Positions 32,966 to 40,452 are shown, numbered from the stretch's first letter. The stretch is 64,000 nucleotides of DNA from an uncultured Christensenella sp. (GCA_910579295.1 CAJTTC010000004.1:62001-126000), one strand, 5' to 3'. Notes: a model not told the origin generated them from the letters alone. Numbers and translations: made by a program.

Positions 32966-34316
32966 ACGCGCGCTTGAAGCGGCGGAAAAAATTTTTGCGC
33001 GTACGTCGCAGACCGATAGCTTTAAAGGATTGGAGGGTTACGCGGTTGAAACGCTCGACAGCGTGTTCGCCGCGTCGCGCAACTTCGACACGCTGAATAA
33101 AAACCTTGCAAATACCGTGTTGCAGGCGGGAAAGACGGCAAACGTATGCTATTGTGTGGACGGAGCTGTCAGCGAGGACGAGGCGTGCAAAATAATATTG
33201 AAGAAAGATAAAAACGCCGTCGTTTGCGAGGGCGTTTCCCGCGTTTCGCTCGTAAAGGATCTGGCGGGCTTGAAGTGCTCGCAGGTTACGTCGCTCTCGG
33301 CGTACGAGGTGCGCTCGCTCAAAAGTTGCCGCGCCGCCGTTGTATACGATATAGACGACTATTACGCTGCTTCCGAAGTAAAGCTTGTACTGTCCGACCT
33401 GTTCGGCGAGGAAAAAACGTGCGCATTTGTGCGCGGCGACAGCGTTAAAAATATAAAGATTTATGAGTTAGACCGTCAGAAAAATTACGGGCTCGACTGC
33501 GCGGTTGCTGTGGAAGAGGGCGATTTTTTGAAAAAGGACAGGTACGACTACGACGACCTTGTGCACCTTGTCGGGCTTCTCCGCGCCCCCGGCGGTTGCC
33601 CCTGGGACAGAGCGCAGACCAACGAGAGTATCAAGGGTAACGTCGTTGAAGAGGCGTACGAGCTTGCCGACGCGATAGAGCGGCGGGACGACGACGGCAT
33701 TTTGGAGGAAACGGGCGATATACTGTTGCAGGCGGCGTTTCACTCCGTACTTAAAGGCGAGCAGGGCGTGTTCAATGCGACTGACGCCATAACGGGCAAC
33801 GTTAAAAAACTAATCTTCCGACATTCGCACATCTTCGGCGGCGACAAGGCGGCAAGCGAGAGCGAGGCGCTGGGCGTTTGGGATAAGAACAAGCTCGAGG
33901 AAAAACATATGACGACTTTCGGCGAGAGCGTTCTGGCAGTTCCAAAAAACTTTCCCGCCTGTATGCGCGCTCAGAAGGTGGGCAAGCGCGCCGCGAAGAG
34001 CGGTATGGATTTTCTTTCTCCCGTGTCGGCTTCCGAAAAACTGTGGGAAGAGGTGAAAGAAATGGTAGAGGCAATGCAGTCGGGCGATAAAGACAGGGTG
34101 TTCGACGAGGCGGGCGACGTGCTCTTTGCCGCCGTCAACACATGTCGCCTTGCGGGCGTAGACTGCGAGGAGGCTCTGCGCGCCGCTACCGATAAATTCG
34201 CCAAACGCTTTGTGGAGTGTGAAAAACTCATAATCGCCGACGGCAAAAACATAACCGAGCTTGACGAATTGGAGCTTGACTATTATTGGGTGAAGGCAAA
34301 AAATGCACTTGCATAA
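32907..34316 (+). CDS. mazG: MazG-family NTP pyrophosphohydrolase with N-terminal methylase-like domain (YabN type)
   Basis: The 469-residue protein has an N-terminal tetrapyrrole-methylase-like domain (1-205; SITLIGLGIKAGDLT). Two MazG helical domains follow: one begins VGLLRAPGGCPWDRAQTNES with EEAYELADAIE, and the second has EVKEMVEAMQSGDKDRVFDEAGDVLF. MazG hydrolyses non-canonical NTPs. The methylase-like part is usually inactive in this family. The start at 32907 lies inside spoVB behind GGGG and is supported by the conserved opening residues. Confidence 0.93.
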   Translation: MSITLIGLGIKAGDLTRSAERALEAAEKIFARTSQTDSFKGLEGYAVETLDSVFAASRNFDTLNKNLANTVLQAGKTANVCYCVDGAVSEDEACKIILKKDKNAVVCEGVSRVSLVKDLAGLKCSQVTSLSAYEVRSLKSCRAAVVYDIDDYYAASEVKLVLSDLFGEEKTCAFVRGDSVKNIKIYELDRQKNYGLDCAVAVEEGDFLKKDRYDYDDLVHLVGLLRAPGGCPWDRAQTNESIKGNVVEEAYELADAIERRDDDGILEETGDILLQAAFHSVLKGEQGVFNATDAITGNVKKLIFRHSHIFGGDKAASESEALGVWDKNKLEEKHMTTFGESVLAVPKNFPACMRAQKVGKRAAKSGMDFLSPVSASEKLWEEVKEMVEAMQSGDKDRVFDEAGDVLFAAVNTCRLAGVDCEEALRAATDKFAKRFVECEKLIIADGKNITELDELELDYYWVKAKNALA

Positions 34317-35247
34317 AGTAAAAATCGGCGGCTTGGAAACGCCGAACAACGTGTTTTTAGCGCCGCTTGCGGGGTACACGAACGCGGTGTTCAGAAGTAT
34401 GTGTATACGGCTGGGCGCGGGGCTTACTTTTACCGAAATGGTCAGCGCAAAGGGGCTTTGCTATAACAGCGAAAATACGCGCGAGCTGTTGCAATTGACC
34501 CCCGAATATGGCGCGATTAACGCCTGTCAGCTGTTCGGAAGCGAGCCCGAATATATGCGGCGGGCGGCTTGCGGCGAATACCTTGCGCCGTTTGATTTAA
34601 TTGATATAAATATGGGCTGTCCCGTGCCTAAAATTTTTAAAAACGGCGAGGGCAGCGCTCTGCTATCGGATATCCCGCTTGCTCAAAGCCTTGTCAGGGC
34701 GGCAAAGGCGAGCGGCAAACCCGTGTCTGTCAAATTCCGCATAGGCATAGACGGGGAGCATATCGTCACGCGGGATTTTGCGGTGGCGATGCGGGACGCG
34801 GGCGCGGATATGATAACCGTACACGGGCGCACGCGCAATAAAATGTACTCGGGCGAAGTCGACTATGGCGAAATTGCAAAGGCAAAGTCGGCGGTGGATA
34901 TCCCCGTAATTGCAAACGGCGGAGTGTTCTGCCTTGCCGACGCGGACAGGCTTATGGACGAAACGGGCACGGACGGCGTTATGTTGGCGCGTGGAGCAAT
35001 GTACAATCCGTTTGTCTTTGCCGAAATAACGGGCGCAGGCGTACCCGACAAAAAAGCCGTGATAGCCGATCAACTCAACCGCACTTTCGCTCTGTATGAC
35101 AGCCGCTTTGCAACCGTGTATATGCGCAAGATGATAAGCTTTTACGTCAAGGGACAGAAAAACGCCGCGGCTCTGCGGGTAAAGCTTATGGTCGCCGACA
35201 GCAAAGAGGAGATAGAGGATATACTTAGCGGCGTGTCTTTTAATTAA
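34303..35247 (+). CDS. dusB: tRNA-dihydrouridine synthase
   Basis: This FMN enzyme reduces specific tRNA uridines to dihydrouridine. The 314-residue TIM barrel has LAPLAGYTNAVFR, FTEMVSAKGL, DINMGCPVPKIFKNGEGSA (catalytic Cys in MGCPVPK), VKFRIG, VHGRTR and ANGGV. It overlaps the mazG end by 14 nt. A perfect 13-bp terminator follows. Confidence 0.94.
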   Translation: MHLHKVKIGGLETPNNVFLAPLAGYTNAVFRSMCIRLGAGLTFTEMVSAKGLCYNSENTRELLQLTPEYGAINACQLFGSEPEYMRRAACGEYLAPFDLIDINMGCPVPKIFKNGEGSALLSDIPLAQSLVRAAKASGKPVSVKFRIGIDGEHIVTRDFAVAMRDAGADMITVHGRTRNKMYSGEVDYGEIAKAKSAVDIPVIANGGVFCLADADRLMDETGTDGVMLARGAMYNPFVFAEITGAGVPDKKAVIADQLNRTFALYDSRFATVYMRKMISFYVKGQKNAAALRVKLMVADSKEEIEDILSGVSFN

Positions 35248-35301
35248 TAAATAAACTGACAAAAAGGGGACGCATTAAAATAAAATTAATACTTTAATAT
35301 C

Positions 35302-35336
35302 AATCGACGCAATTCGTGCAATTGCGTCGATTTTTT
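35302..35336 (+). terminator. Terminator of the spoVT-spoVB-mazG-dus run
   Basis: A perfect 13-bp stem, AATCGACGCAATT with AATTGCGTCGATT, loop CGTGC, followed by TTTT. Confidence 0.9.
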
Positions 35337-35342
35337 ACATTT

Positions 35343-35368
35343 TTCGACAGGCAAAAGCGCGCTATAAT
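35343..35368 (+). promoter_or_regulatory. spoIIGA promoter with a Spo0A box
   Basis: TTCGACA (35343-35349) is the exact complement of the 0A box TGTCGAA, and TATAAT follows at 35363-35368. There is no sigma-A -35 hexamer at normal spacing, as expected for Spo0A-dependent spoIIG promoters. The predicted transcript starts about 35375, some 3 nt before the spoIIGA ATG. Confidence 0.72.
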
Positions 35369-35377
35369 GCTTGCACG

Positions 35378-36163
35378 ATGCAGGTTTACGCGGAATACGC
35401 TCTACTTGAAAATTTTTGTATGGATTTTACGTTGCTTGTCGCGGCTAAGTATGCGTCAAAAAATCCCGCGAAGTATTGGCGCATTGCGCTTGCTTCGGTT
35501 TTGGGCGCTTGCTTCGCAGTCGTATATCCGCTGTTCGGAGTCGGCGGCGCGGCGGGCATAGCCATAAAGCTGTTTGCGGGCGGAGCGATGTGCGCGCTGG
35601 CGGGCAAATACCAAAGCGTTAAGGGTTACGTAAAGTTCACCGCGCTGTTCACGGCGGCTACTTTTTTGACGGGCGGACTGCTCATTGCCGTTTTTTCTCT
35701 CGCGGGGGTGAAATACGCCGAGGGTGGAGGATATCTGCTGTCGTCCGTGCCCGTGGGAATACCGCTGTTTTGCGTGCTCGCTCTCGTATTGATAATACGT
35801 AAGGTGCGAAACAAAATCGTTTCGGTCAGGAACGTGGAAGCCGATTGCAGGATTTACAGCGGCGGGCTCGAAGCCGCGTGCCCCGCGTTCTACGACAGCG
35901 GCAACAAGGTCTATTTCAAGGGAGCGCCCGTCAGCATAATTCCCGCCCGCGTCGCAAAAAAATTAGCCAAAAACAAAGGTATAAAATCTTTCGTCGATAT
36001 ACATACTGTTGCAGGGAAAAGTAAAATCGCCGTGTTTACAGCCGAAAAAATCGTCATAGACGACGGGAAAAATAAGTATGAGCGGCATAACGTTATTCTC
36101 GGGGTTTCGCCGCAGCACATAAACAAGATTGTGCTACACCCCGATTTATCGGAGGTAAACTGA
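35378..36163 (+). CDS. spoIIGA: Sigma-E processing peptidase SpoIIGA
   Basis: This membrane aspartic protease of the mother cell cleaves pro-sigma-E. The 261-residue protein has five hydrophobic segments in residues 1-150, opening VYAEYALLENFCMDFTLLVA like other SpoIIGA proteins. Its C-terminal protease domain has the catalytic DSG in FYDSGN (about residue 172). It is directly followed by sigE, its substrate. No ribosome site precedes the ATG and the promoter is adjacent, so the mRNA appears leaderless. Confidence 0.93.
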   Translation: MQVYAEYALLENFCMDFTLLVAAKYASKNPAKYWRIALASVLGACFAVVYPLFGVGGAAGIAIKLFAGGAMCALAGKYQSVKGYVKFTALFTAATFLTGGLLIAVFSLAGVKYAEGGGYLLSSVPVGIPLFCVLALVLIIRKVRNKIVSVRNVEADCRIYSGGLEAACPAFYDSGNKVYFKGAPVSIIPARVAKKLAKNKGIKSFVDIHTVAGKSKIAVFTAEKIVIDDGKNKYERHNVILGVSPQHINKIVLHPDLSEVN

Positions 36164-36859
36164 ATGTTTGAAAAAATCAAAAGCCTGTTGCGCTCGATAT
36201 TCGGGCTCAACACACTCGACTACATATGCGGTACGGAGGCGCTGCCTCTGCCGCTGTCCAGCGAGGAGGAAAAGACCAAGTTAGAGCTTTTGAAGGGCGG
36301 CGACGAGAGGGCGAAAGCCGAGCTCGTAGAGCATAATCTGCGCCTTGTCGTGTACATAGCCAAAAAGTTCGAGGGCACGGGCGCGGATGGCGACGACCTT
36401 GTGTCGGTGGGCACTATCGGACTGATAAAGGCTATCGACTCATTCCGCACGGACAAGAATATCAAGCTTGCGACATACGCCTCGCGCTGTATCGAAAACG
36501 AGATTTTAATGTATCTCAGGCGGCTTGCTCGCACCAAACAGGAAGTGCCTATCGACGCGCCTCTCAATACCGATTGGGAGGGCAACGAGCTTCTGCTGTC
36601 CGACGTTATGGGTACGGACGCGGACGCCGTTTATTCGGACGTGGAGGGAGGCGTTGAAAGGGAGCTTCTGAAAAATTCTCTCTCGCGGCTTTCGTTAAGG
36701 GAGCAGAGGATTATGCGTATGCGTTTCGGGCTTGACGGCGGCGAGGAAATGACACAAAAGGACGTAGCCGATAAACTCGGCATTTCGCAAAGCTACATAT
36801 CGCGCCTTGAAAAGAAGATTATAGCAAAGCTGAAAAAGGACATTTCAAAGCAGATATAA
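36164..36859 (+). CDS. sigE: RNA polymerase sporulation sigma factor SigE (pro-form)
   Basis: SigE is the early mother-cell sigma factor. The 231-residue protein has a short N-terminal pro-sequence (to about residue 25), region 2 (VEHNLRLVVYIAKKF, LVSVGTIGLIKAIDSF, LATYASRCIENEILMYLR) and region 4 (MTQKDVADKLGISQSYISRLEKK). GGAGG within the spoIIGA end supplies the ribosome site. The order spoIIGA-sigE-sigG is the conserved Firmicutes arrangement. Confidence 0.96.
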   Translation: MFEKIKSLLRSIFGLNTLDYICGTEALPLPLSSEEEKTKLELLKGGDERAKAELVEHNLRLVVYIAKKFEGTGADGDDLVSVGTIGLIKAIDSFRTDKNIKLATYASRCIENEILMYLRRLARTKQEVPIDAPLNTDWEGNELLLSDVMGTDADAVYSDVEGGVERELLKNSLSRLSLREQRIMRMRFGLDGGEEMTQKDVADKLGISQSYISRLEKKIIAKLKKDISKQI

Positions 36860-36925
36860 AACAAATTACCCCGCACATATGGCTCAACTAACGCCTTTTA
36901 TCGTACATATCGGAGGTAATATAAT

Positions 36926-37216
36926 ATGTACGATAAAGTTGTTATTTGCGGCGTGGAAACGTCGGGCTTGCCCAAGCTTTCCAACAAGGAGCAGGAGGAG
37001 CTTATGCGCAGAATTAAGGCGGGGGACAATGACGCGAGGGAAAAATTCATTGTCGGCAATATGCGCCTTGTGCTGTCTCTGGTAAAGCGTTTCTGGTCTA
37101 AAAAGGCAAACGCCGACGACGTGTTTCAGGTTGGTTGCGTAGGTCTTATCAAGGCTATCGACAATTTCGACGTTACGGTGGGAGTCAGATTTTCCACCTA
37201 CGCCGTTCCAATAATG
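36926..37216 (+). pseudogene. sigG: sigG, 5' part only (interrupted by an integrated element)
   Basis: SigG is the late forespore sigma factor, normally about 260 residues. Behind GGAGGT the frame opens with the diagnostic VVICGVETSGLPKLSNKEQ and continues through region 2 (NMRLVLSLVKRF, DDVFQVGCVGLIKAIDNFD, VRFSTYAVPIM). After about residue 97, where SigG should continue with the GEIRRYLRDN block and regions 3-4, the sequence becomes unrelated AT-rich DNA. No sigG 3' half is present anywhere else in the window. The frame stays open into the next gene, giving a 398-codon chimeric ORF (36926-38122). If excision occurs it would restore sigG; as it stands sigma-G is truncated. Confidence 0.88.
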
Positions 37217-37249
37217 TTAGTACTGCGAAACAGACAAAAGGAGCTTAAA

Positions 37250-38122
37250 ATGACAAGAAATCAAGCACTTTTGTCTGTTTTTGCTATGTTTGAGGGTAAA
37301 AACAGCCATTTAGAAGAAATTGCAAAACTGAAAGAAGTTGCAAACGTGATGCCCTTTACGGAATGGGATGATGCTACTGTAAAAGATGCCGTTGAGTACT
37401 TTATGTCCGTGAACGGCAGAGTCCCTACGGTAACTGATTTTAAAAAAGAGAATGGTTTACCTTCTCATCCTGTAATTAAACAACGCTACAAAATTAACTT
37501 GCATGAGTGGCTCAATAAAAATTTTCCTACATATTACAAGCCGAAGCCCACAAGGAAACAAGCATTAGAGTTTGCGTATAAAGTATTAGAGAAATTACCC
37601 GATGCACGGGCAAAAATAGGTGAACTGCTTGACGAATATCCCGTTTGTCGGTGGTCGTCAACAAATATTCTTGATGCGGTTGAAGAATTTTTCAGGCAGA
37701 ATGACAGGTTGCCGTATGAAAGGGAATTTATTAAGGCTAACCATTTACCCGATTACGGACATCTGCTTTATAAATACAAGTGTGGCTTGCGTGAGTGGTA
37801 CGAAACTTATTGTAATGATTTGTTTATAAAAAATGAAAGTAGGATAAAACCCGTAAGAGATTACCTTAAAGAATTTGCCGAAGAATACGAAAGGATTAAA
37901 CCTATTTCAAAAGAAGAATTTAACCGTATGCGTAATCCGGAAATATGTTGTCTTGCGGAAGTAGTAATGAAGAATACATATATTTCTAATTGGAATGAAC
38001 TTTTACAAAAATGTAATCTCCAAAGATATGAAAAAGAAATACCAAAATTGATAACGGAAATGGAAGTTATTATTTTGGACGGCAGTTTAAATGAATTATA
38101 TCGATATAATATTAATGAGTAA
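37250..38122 (+). CDS. Protein with two HNH-associated-type repeats, first gene of the element
   Basis: An internal ATG at 37250 lies 8 nt behind AAAGGAG, so the element has its own start even though the frame is open from sigG. The 290-residue protein has two related units of about 48 residues (44-91 and 139-187). They share the plan AVE-x-F-x-x-x-N-x-R-x-P, then F-x-x-x-N-x-L-P and YK-x-x-L-x-EW, resembling the helical DNA-binding repeats associated with homing endonucleases. No HNH catalytic motif is seen. It may be a DNA-binding regulator or directionality factor; function unknown. Confidence 0.6.
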   Translation: MTRNQALLSVFAMFEGKNSHLEEIAKLKEVANVMPFTEWDDATVKDAVEYFMSVNGRVPTVTDFKKENGLPSHPVIKQRYKINLHEWLNKNFPTYYKPKPTRKQALEFAYKVLEKLPDARAKIGELLDEYPVCRWSSTNILDAVEEFFRQNDRLPYEREFIKANHLPDYGHLLYKYKCGLREWYETYCNDLFIKNESRIKPVRDYLKEFAEEYERIKPISKEEFNRMRNPEICCLAEVVMKNTYISNWNELLQKCNLQRYEKEIPKLITEMEVIILDGSLNELYRYNINE

Positions 38123-38127
38123 AATAA

Positions 38128-38159
38128 AGCTCTCACATTTTTGTGAGAGCTACTTTTTA
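38128..38159 (+). terminator. Terminator of the HNH-repeat gene
   Basis: The 10-bp perfect stem AGCTCTCACA/TGTGAGAGCT, loop TTTT, is followed by ACTTTTTATT. Confidence 0.88.
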
Positions 38160-38188
38160 TTGACAAAAAATCTATTATTTGCTAAAAT
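38160..38188 (+). promoter_or_regulatory. Promoter of the candidate small RNA
   Basis: TTGACA (38160-38165), 17-nt spacer, TAAAAT (38183-38188), immediately after a terminator. No reading frame of note follows before the next terminator. Confidence 0.78.
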
Positions 38189-38194
38189 ACAAAC

Positions 38195-38360
38195 CGTCAG
38201 ACTAATTTAATAATTTTTATCTCGTTGAGTATAGTAATGGTAGAACTATACTCTAATAATCGCTTACAAATCTCAACGAGAAATGTAAATTAGTCTGACA
38301 ACTTGGCGACGAACGGTATATTCTACGGTGTCGTTCTCGCAAGGGAGCGACATCTTTTTA
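38195..38360 (+). ncRNA. Candidate structured small RNA, about 165 nt
   Basis: The unit has its own promoter and ends at a terminator. It contains a 14-bp perfect outer stem, GTCAGACTAATTTA (38196-38209) with TAAATTAGTCTGAC (38286-38299). Inside lies a 10-bp stem TCTCGTTGAG/CTCAACGAGA (38220-38229 with 38272-38281), which competes with GAGTATAGT/ACTATACTC (38227-38235 with 38245-38253) because they share GAG. Mutually exclusive stems suggest a switching RNA or antisense-type regulator. No known family is recognised. It lies between the first gene of the element and XRE-SLOG pair 2. Confidence 0.6.
38329..38360. terminator. Terminator of the small RNA (and of the converging XRE gene)
   Basis: TGTCGTTCTC pairs with GGGAGCGACA (two G-U pairs) around GCAA, followed by TCTTTTTA. 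The XRE gene on the other strand ends at 38358. Confidence 0.8.
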
Positions 38361-38822
38361 TTTATACGGCGTTCTATCGTCAGTTCTTCCGAGCAAGTAG
38401 TCAACTGAAACATTGAAATGTTTTGCAATTATAATTAAATCATCAATTAATGGTAAGCAATTTAATTTATACCATTGTGCGATATTGTTTCGGTGTATAA
38501 GTATTTTTTGTGATAATTCGTATTTAGTTTTGATGTTTCTTTCAATTCGTAATTCTTCCAAACGCTCTATAAAACTTTTGGGGGATTTGGAGTGGTCGAA
38601 GTATTCGTCGTCTGTTATGGCAATTAGGAACTCAACCGAAATATTGAAATAATCTGCAATACGGATTAAAGAGGGCGTCTTGGGAACGATACCGTAGTTA
38701 AAGGCATTAGAAAAAGTTGAACGATTTATACCAATAATTTCAGCTTTTTTATCTTTACTTTTAACTTCAATATCGCTAATCAATTCGATAAATCTGTTTT
38801 GAAACTCTTTTGAAATTGCCAC
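38358..38822 (-). CDS. XRE-family regulator with two HTH domains (SLOG pair 2)
   Basis: From a GTG at 38822 behind AAAGGG, the protein has 154 residues; longer in-frame ATGs (38864, 38942) lie across the divergent promoter. Two helix-turn-helix modules are visible. The first is near residues 15-55 (KSKDKKAEIIGINRSTFSNA) and the second near 95-145 (TKYELSQKILIHRNNIAQWY, ending VDYLLGRTD). It is divergent from the SLOG gene at 38958, the same arrangement as pair 1, so it is the probable repressor of that gene. Confidence 0.8.
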   Translation of the reverse strand: MAISKEFQNRFIELISDIEVKSKDKKAEIIGINRSTFSNAFNYGIVPKTPSLIRIADYFNISVEFLIAITDDEYFDHSKSPKSFIERLEELRIERNIKTKYELSQKILIHRNNIAQWYKLNCLPLIDDLIIIAKHFNVSVDYLLGRTDDRTPYK

Positions 38823-38858
38823 CTTGATAACCCTTTGCTCTATTAGACAATAAGCAGT

Positions 38859-38887
38859 TTGCATTGTCGCTATTTTTATTCTATAAT
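38859..38887 (+). promoter_or_regulatory. Promoter of SLOG copy 2
   Basis: TTGCAT (38859-38864), 17-nt spacer, TATAAT (38882-38887). Around it lie repeated GACAAT/ATTGTC words (near 38845, 38864 and 38910), likely repressor contacts. Both divergent genes carry AAAGGGTTAT just before their starts, in inverted orientation. Confidence 0.65.
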
Positions 38888-38957
38888 ATTGATAACGCCA
38901 AAACGACAATACGCAATGTGTATGTGCTATTAGTGTATGCAATTAAAGGGTTATTAA

Positions 38958-39422
38958 ATGAAATCTTGTGCTTTTTTCGGACATCGAAATATGAGTGTAG
39001 AACCGTATAGGGAAAAACTGTTAAAAACAATTTTAGACCTAATAGAGGACAAGGGGGTTACGCAATTCTATTCAGGTTTTCGTGGCGACTTTGATGCTTT
39101 TTGTAGCTCTTTGATATTTGAATTAAAAGGCTGTTATCCGCAAATTAGGAATACAATGGTGCTTTCGTATATCCCCGAAGCATCTGTTGAAAACGACAAT
39201 ACGTTTATTCTTCCTAAATATTTTGACGATAGTATTTATTTGTTAGAAAGAAGTGTACCAAAACGTTTAGCTATTATTGAAACCAATAAATGTTTAGTAG
39301 ATAAAGTTGATTTTATTGTTGCAGGAGTTATGACTCATTATGGTGGTGCATATACGGCTTGCGAATATGCTTTTAAAAAGAAAAAGCCAATCGTAAGTGT
39401 GATTGACGGTTGGGAAATATAA
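38958..39422 (+). CDS. SLOG-superfamily protein, copy 2
   Basis: The 154-residue Rossmann-like protein opens with CAFFGHRNM and contains YSGFRGDFDAFCSSLIFELK near residue 38, VDFIVAGV and the C-terminal GGAYTACEYAFKKKKPIVSV. It aligns in plan with the SLOG protein at 24313 (FIGHRKI, FGSRSAFDDL, KLAFEYAKKQNKPIINL). Both are DUF1273/YpsA-like. It is probably translated with the next gene (22-nt gap). Role unknown; SLOG domains are known in nucleotide-based signalling and phage-defence contexts. Confidence 0.7.
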   Translation: MKSCAFFGHRNMSVEPYREKLLKTILDLIEDKGVTQFYSGFRGDFDAFCSSLIFELKGCYPQIRNTMVLSYIPEASVENDNTFILPKYFDDSIYLLERSVPKRLAIIETNKCLVDKVDFIVAGVMTHYGGAYTACEYAFKKKKPIVSVIDGWEI

Positions 39423-39444
39423 AATTAAAAAAGAGGTAAAGTTT

Positions 39445-40254
39445 ATGAAAATATTAACAAAGGAACTTAAAAATGACCTTGACCTTAATGAAGTTCGATT
39501 TTCGGTTGATTCAAGAGCAAAAAGAACATTACCAATATTTTTTTTGAACGATAGCTGTGAGGGTGTTTATAAGTCTGACATTTTAACTGTAAAAACAAAG
39601 TTTAATTTGTCGGATAAAGAAAATGAATTGAGATTTATGATATTGCCGGCTACGTTTAATTTTTATAATGACTATTGCGAGTATTCGTTGGAAAAAGAAA
39701 CACACTCTCCCGAAAACGATTTTTTATCTCAATATATAAATAGGTTAAGAGTAATATCTCATCTGCCACAAGAAATTTTAGAGCAAGTAAAAGACAAACG
39801 GTTACTTGCTATGGGATACGCAGAACCGAAAGTGAAAAAAGCAATCATTGAGTATGCGGATGCGAAAACTGAGGCGGCGATTAAAGTATTAGAAAAAAGT
39901 CTTGAAGATTCATTAAATGCCACTGCCGGATTAACTATTTCGGAACAGTTCAAAAAGCATGATTATATTGATTCGTTAGAAGATTTATTTTCTGAAACAT
40001 ATATTACAGAGGTAGATAAAAAAGGTAACGCCATTTACCTTGAATTGGACGGAGAAGAAACGATTATTTTGACCGATGTGGAAATATTGGAAGAAGAAAT
40101 TAATCCGTTGAATACCTATATAGAATTATTTGAATTACACAAAACAGAGCAGGATTACGAGTTACACTTCTTACTTATGACAAAAGAAGATAATACAATG
40201 GTTGAGGAATTTCATTATTTAACTTACAGATTTAAAGATTTAATGTTCAAATAA
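39445..40254 (+). CDS. Uncharacterised protein downstream of SLOG copy 2 (DUF4085-like?)
   Basis: The 269-residue protein starts at the ATG at 39445 behind AAGAGGTAAAG. The N-terminal half is mixed; a helical stretch (AIIEYADAKTEAAIKVLEKS, about 130-150) precedes a beta-rich C-terminus with HDYIDSLED, ETIILTDVEILEEE and a closing DYELHFLLMTKED. The end resembles DUF4085-type proteins of Firmicutes, but I am not certain. No signal peptide. Its position suggests an operon with the SLOG gene. Confidence 0.5.
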   Translation: MKILTKELKNDLDLNEVRFSVDSRAKRTLPIFFLNDSCEGVYKSDILTVKTKFNLSDKENELRFMILPATFNFYNDYCEYSLEKETHSPENDFLSQYINRLRVISHLPQEILEQVKDKRLLAMGYAEPKVKKAIIEYADAKTEAAIKVLEKSLEDSLNATAGLTISEQFKKHDYIDSLEDLFSETYITEVDKKGNAIYLELDGEETIILTDVEILEEEINPLNTYIELFELHKTEQDYELHFLLMTKEDNTMVEEFHYLTYRFKDLMFK

Positions 40255-40271
40255 GTAATTCGTTATTAAGG

Positions 40272-40448
40272 CGCACCGTTATAAGAACCTTATAATTTAT
40301 CGTGAGCAACACATACAATGGTCGAAGAAGGCTCCGAGTTAATCCGAGTACGATAGTAAGCCGTATGAGTTTCAGCCACGTCGTAATAATTCTTTGGTGC
40401 AGACCTAATATAGATAGCGCAACGACAATTTGCCGTTGCGCTATTTTT
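40272..40448 (+). ncRNA. Possible structured RNA before a strong terminator
   Basis: The stretch has no credible frame. It contains a closing GCACC/GGTGC pair, a perfect hairpin TTATAAG-AAC-CTTATAA, and a TACG/CGTA pair near the repeated word CCGAGT. It ends in a terminator at 40415-40448. No clear promoter was found; it could be the 3' untranslated part of the preceding transcript. Confidence 0.35.
40415..40448. terminator. Bidirectional terminator
   Basis: TAGCGCAACG pairs with CGTTGCGCTA, followed by TTTTT; it converges with the XRE gene ending at 40453. Confidence 0.8.
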
Positions 40449-40452
40449 ATGA

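Noticed and set aside
37250..38122. An integrase or recombinase as the first gene of the element
   Set aside because: No tyrosine-recombinase R-H-R-Y or serine-recombinase motifs; the protein shows only two helical repeats of the homing-associated type.
38195..38300. Attachment site or transposon end formed by the long inverted repeat
   Set aside because: It is preceded by a promoter and followed by a terminator and lies about 1 kb inside the element, not at its junction. An RNA role fits better, though it is not proven.
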